Source: Actinomycetes bacterium (GTDB lineage Bacteria; Actinomycetota; Acidimicrobiia; Acidimicrobiales; Ilumatobacteraceae). Taken from it: DNA of 49,837 nucleotides. A model generated the notes under the pieces. The model had not been told where the DNA came from. It ran no database searches and saw nothing but the letters and a program-made list of their open reading frames with translations. Each line of letters begins with the position of its first letter. The first letter of the stretch is position 1. The translations under genes were made by a program, and so were the position numbers. Where the stretch lies: NCBI GenBank assembly GCA_014190235.1, contig BJGC01000013.1, forward strand, positions 1 to 49,837, given 5' to 3'. Positions 49,103-49,837 of this stretch are shown here, one piece after another.

Positions 49103-49837
49103 TCAGCGCTTTTTAGAGACAGAGAAACTGACCACTTGCGACTTTAAGATTCGCTTGCCAATCTTGACTTTTGCCATAAAACTATGGTTTCCGCGAGCGA
49201 CATTTTTAATAGTAAAGACCGACGACTTGCCCTTTGCTACAACCTTGCCATTACGAACAATGGTGACTAATGCACCGGCCGGCGCATTAACCGTGACCGT
49301 GACGCTACGACCAACACTCGTGATTGCTGTGATCTGCGGAGCAGAGTCAACGGCTACTGCTGCTGGTGGCGCAACGGTTGTTGTTGGCACGGTTGTTGTT
49401 GGCACGGTTGTTGTTGGCACGGTTGTTGTTGGCACGGTTGTTGTTGGCACGGTTGTTGTTGGCACGGTTGTTGTTGGCACGGTTGTTGTTGGCGTCACGG
49501 GAGTGGCACTTGCCGGTGCTACTAAGCGTGAGAACAACAATAGGTTCGGGGATCCAGCCCCCAGTGATGTGACAACATCAGGAGTTGCAGTTGTTTTTAA
49601 TACTGTCGCCACAGCGGCTGGCGTTAACGAGTTTTGCGTACCTAAGAGCACGGCTGCCACGCCCGCTACATGAGGACTTGCCATTGATGTTCCAGACATC
49701 GTTGCTGTCGCAGTTACCGAAGATATTGCCGCTGAAGTAATCGAACTTCCGGGAGCAAAGATATCTACACATGATCCATAGTTTGAGTAATACGCCATTG
49801 AGTCAGAGGATGTCGTTGCTCCAACAGTGACTGCACC
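49103..49837 (-). CDS. Subtilisin-like serine protease, 3' part (cut by window end)
   Basis: The C-terminal 244 residues of a peptidase S8 family protein; the frame stays open through base 49837. The catalytic serine lies in TMSGTSMASPHVAGVAAVL, preceded by NYGSCVDIFAPG. A Thr/Pro linker of eight PTTTV units follows. After it comes an ~85-residue beta-rich C-terminal domain (APQITAITSVGRSVTVTVNAPAGALVTIVRNG) of Ig/fibronectin-like composition, ending in basic SKKR. Such proteases are secreted or surface-bound; the signal peptide, Asp and His of the triad would lie outside the window. It is unrelated to the catabolic genes. Confidence 0.88.
   Translation of the reverse strand, partial: GAVTVGATTSSDSMAYYSNYGSCVDIFAPGSSITSAAISSVTATATMSGTSMASPHVAGVAAVLLGTQNSLTPAAVATVLKTTATPDVVTSLGAGSPNLLLFSRLVAPASATPVTPTTTVPTTTVPTTTVPTTTVPTTTVPTTTVPTTTVPTTTVAPPAAVAVDSAPQITAITSVGRSVTVTVNAPAGALVTIVRNGKVVAKGKSSVFTIKNVARGNHSFMAKVKIGKRILKSQVVSFSVSKKR
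49374..49493 (-). repeat. Eight identical 15-bp tandem repeats coding PTTTV linker
   Basis: The unit acggttgttgttggc (plus strand) occurs eight times without any base change, coding (minus strand) the linker between protease domain and C-terminal domain. Perfect identity suggests recent expansion by slippage and a length that varies between strains; the repeat stays in frame whatever the copy number. Confidence 0.95.

Noticed and set aside
49092-49106. Two GTCAG copies (CGTCAGACTCTGTCAG) resembling the operator arms
   Set aside because: They are direct rather than inverted and lie at the end of the protease coding region, so they do not belong to the operator family.
49374-49493. CRISPR-like array
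   Set aside because: The repeats are 15 bp, contiguous without spacers and translate as a PTTTV linker in frame with the protease.

Overview
The window is a densely packed catabolic island from an actinobacterium. G+C is roughly half by eye, which is low for the phylum. The protein set (three F420-dependent LLM oxidoreductases, mycobacterial-type FadD/FadE/ChsH/Ltp2/FadA6 relatives, a steroid-type P450) and the streamlined layout fit a freshwater or marine Acidimicrobiia-like lineage (Ilumatobacter / acIV type). This placement is inference from gene content; there is no rRNA in the window. I count 45 protein genes, two of them cut by the window edges, and no RNA genes, insertion sequences or CRISPR.

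Layout. 1-4804 (minus): amidohydrolase, LLM oxidoreductase, an unrecognised 372-residue protein, FadD19-like ligase (cut at base 1). 4845-5570 (plus): enoyl-CoA hydratase/isomerase. 5567-7625 (minus): SDR and FadA6-type thiolase. 7650-8507 (plus): SDR. 8514-10086 (minus): enoyl-CoA hydratase and SDR. 10216-17960 (plus): amidohydrolase, FadD3-type ligase, Zn alcohol dehydrogenase, two more ligases, SDR. 17962-18936 (minus): TauD-type dioxygenase. 19044-23481 (plus): two acyl-CoA dehydrogenase subunits, SDR, TetR regulator, SDR. 23508-24701 (plus): RmuC, a housekeeping gene. 24704-25597 (minus): SDR. 25665-31533 (plus): LLM oxidoreductase, amidohydrolase, FadD17-like ligase, amidohydrolase, class II aldolase-fold protein. 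31530-38341 (minus): D-aminoacylase-like amidohydrolase, enoyl-CoA hydratase, OYE/dienoyl-CoA-reductase-type flavoenzyme, second FadD17-like ligase, SnoaL-like protein. 38461-41179 (plus): aldehyde dehydrogenase and family III CoA-transferase. 41187-42092 (minus): LLM oxidoreductase. 42220-48297 (plus): an igr-like operon (acyl-CoA dehydrogenase, ChsH2, acyl-CoA dehydrogenase, ChsH1, Ltp2, P450). 48290-49054 (minus): degenerate metallo-beta-lactamase-fold protein. 49103-49837 (minus): 3' part of a subtilisin-like protease with a repeat linker.

How it works together. The P450, FadD19/FadD17-like ligases, acyl-CoA dehydrogenases, ChsH1/ChsH2 and Ltp2 make up most of a sterol side-chain beta-oxidation and retro-aldol pathway. 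FadD3-type and FadA6-type enzymes point to degradation of the C/D-ring remnant (HIP). Ring A/B enzymes (KstD, KshAB, HsaABCD), IpdAB, FadA5 and Mce4 are not in the window. At least four ACMSD-like amidohydrolases and an OYE/SnoaL/D-aminoacylase operon have no place in the described mycobacterial pathway and are the likeliest source of new chemistry.

Regulation. Five copies of one inverted repeat (consensus arms TTTCTGAC and GTCAGAAA, 5-bp centre) lie in promoter regions at 10186, 19018, 26609, 38434 and 42149. They could control most operons in the island, including the one that encodes the TetR protein at 22131-22766. The motif is not the KstR or KstR2 box I know. Many starts look leaderless (TAnnnT, 6-7 bases, start codon). 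Between the divergent genes at 7625 and 7650 a 14-bp palindrome carries two mirror-image -10 boxes, each exactly 7 bases from its start codon.
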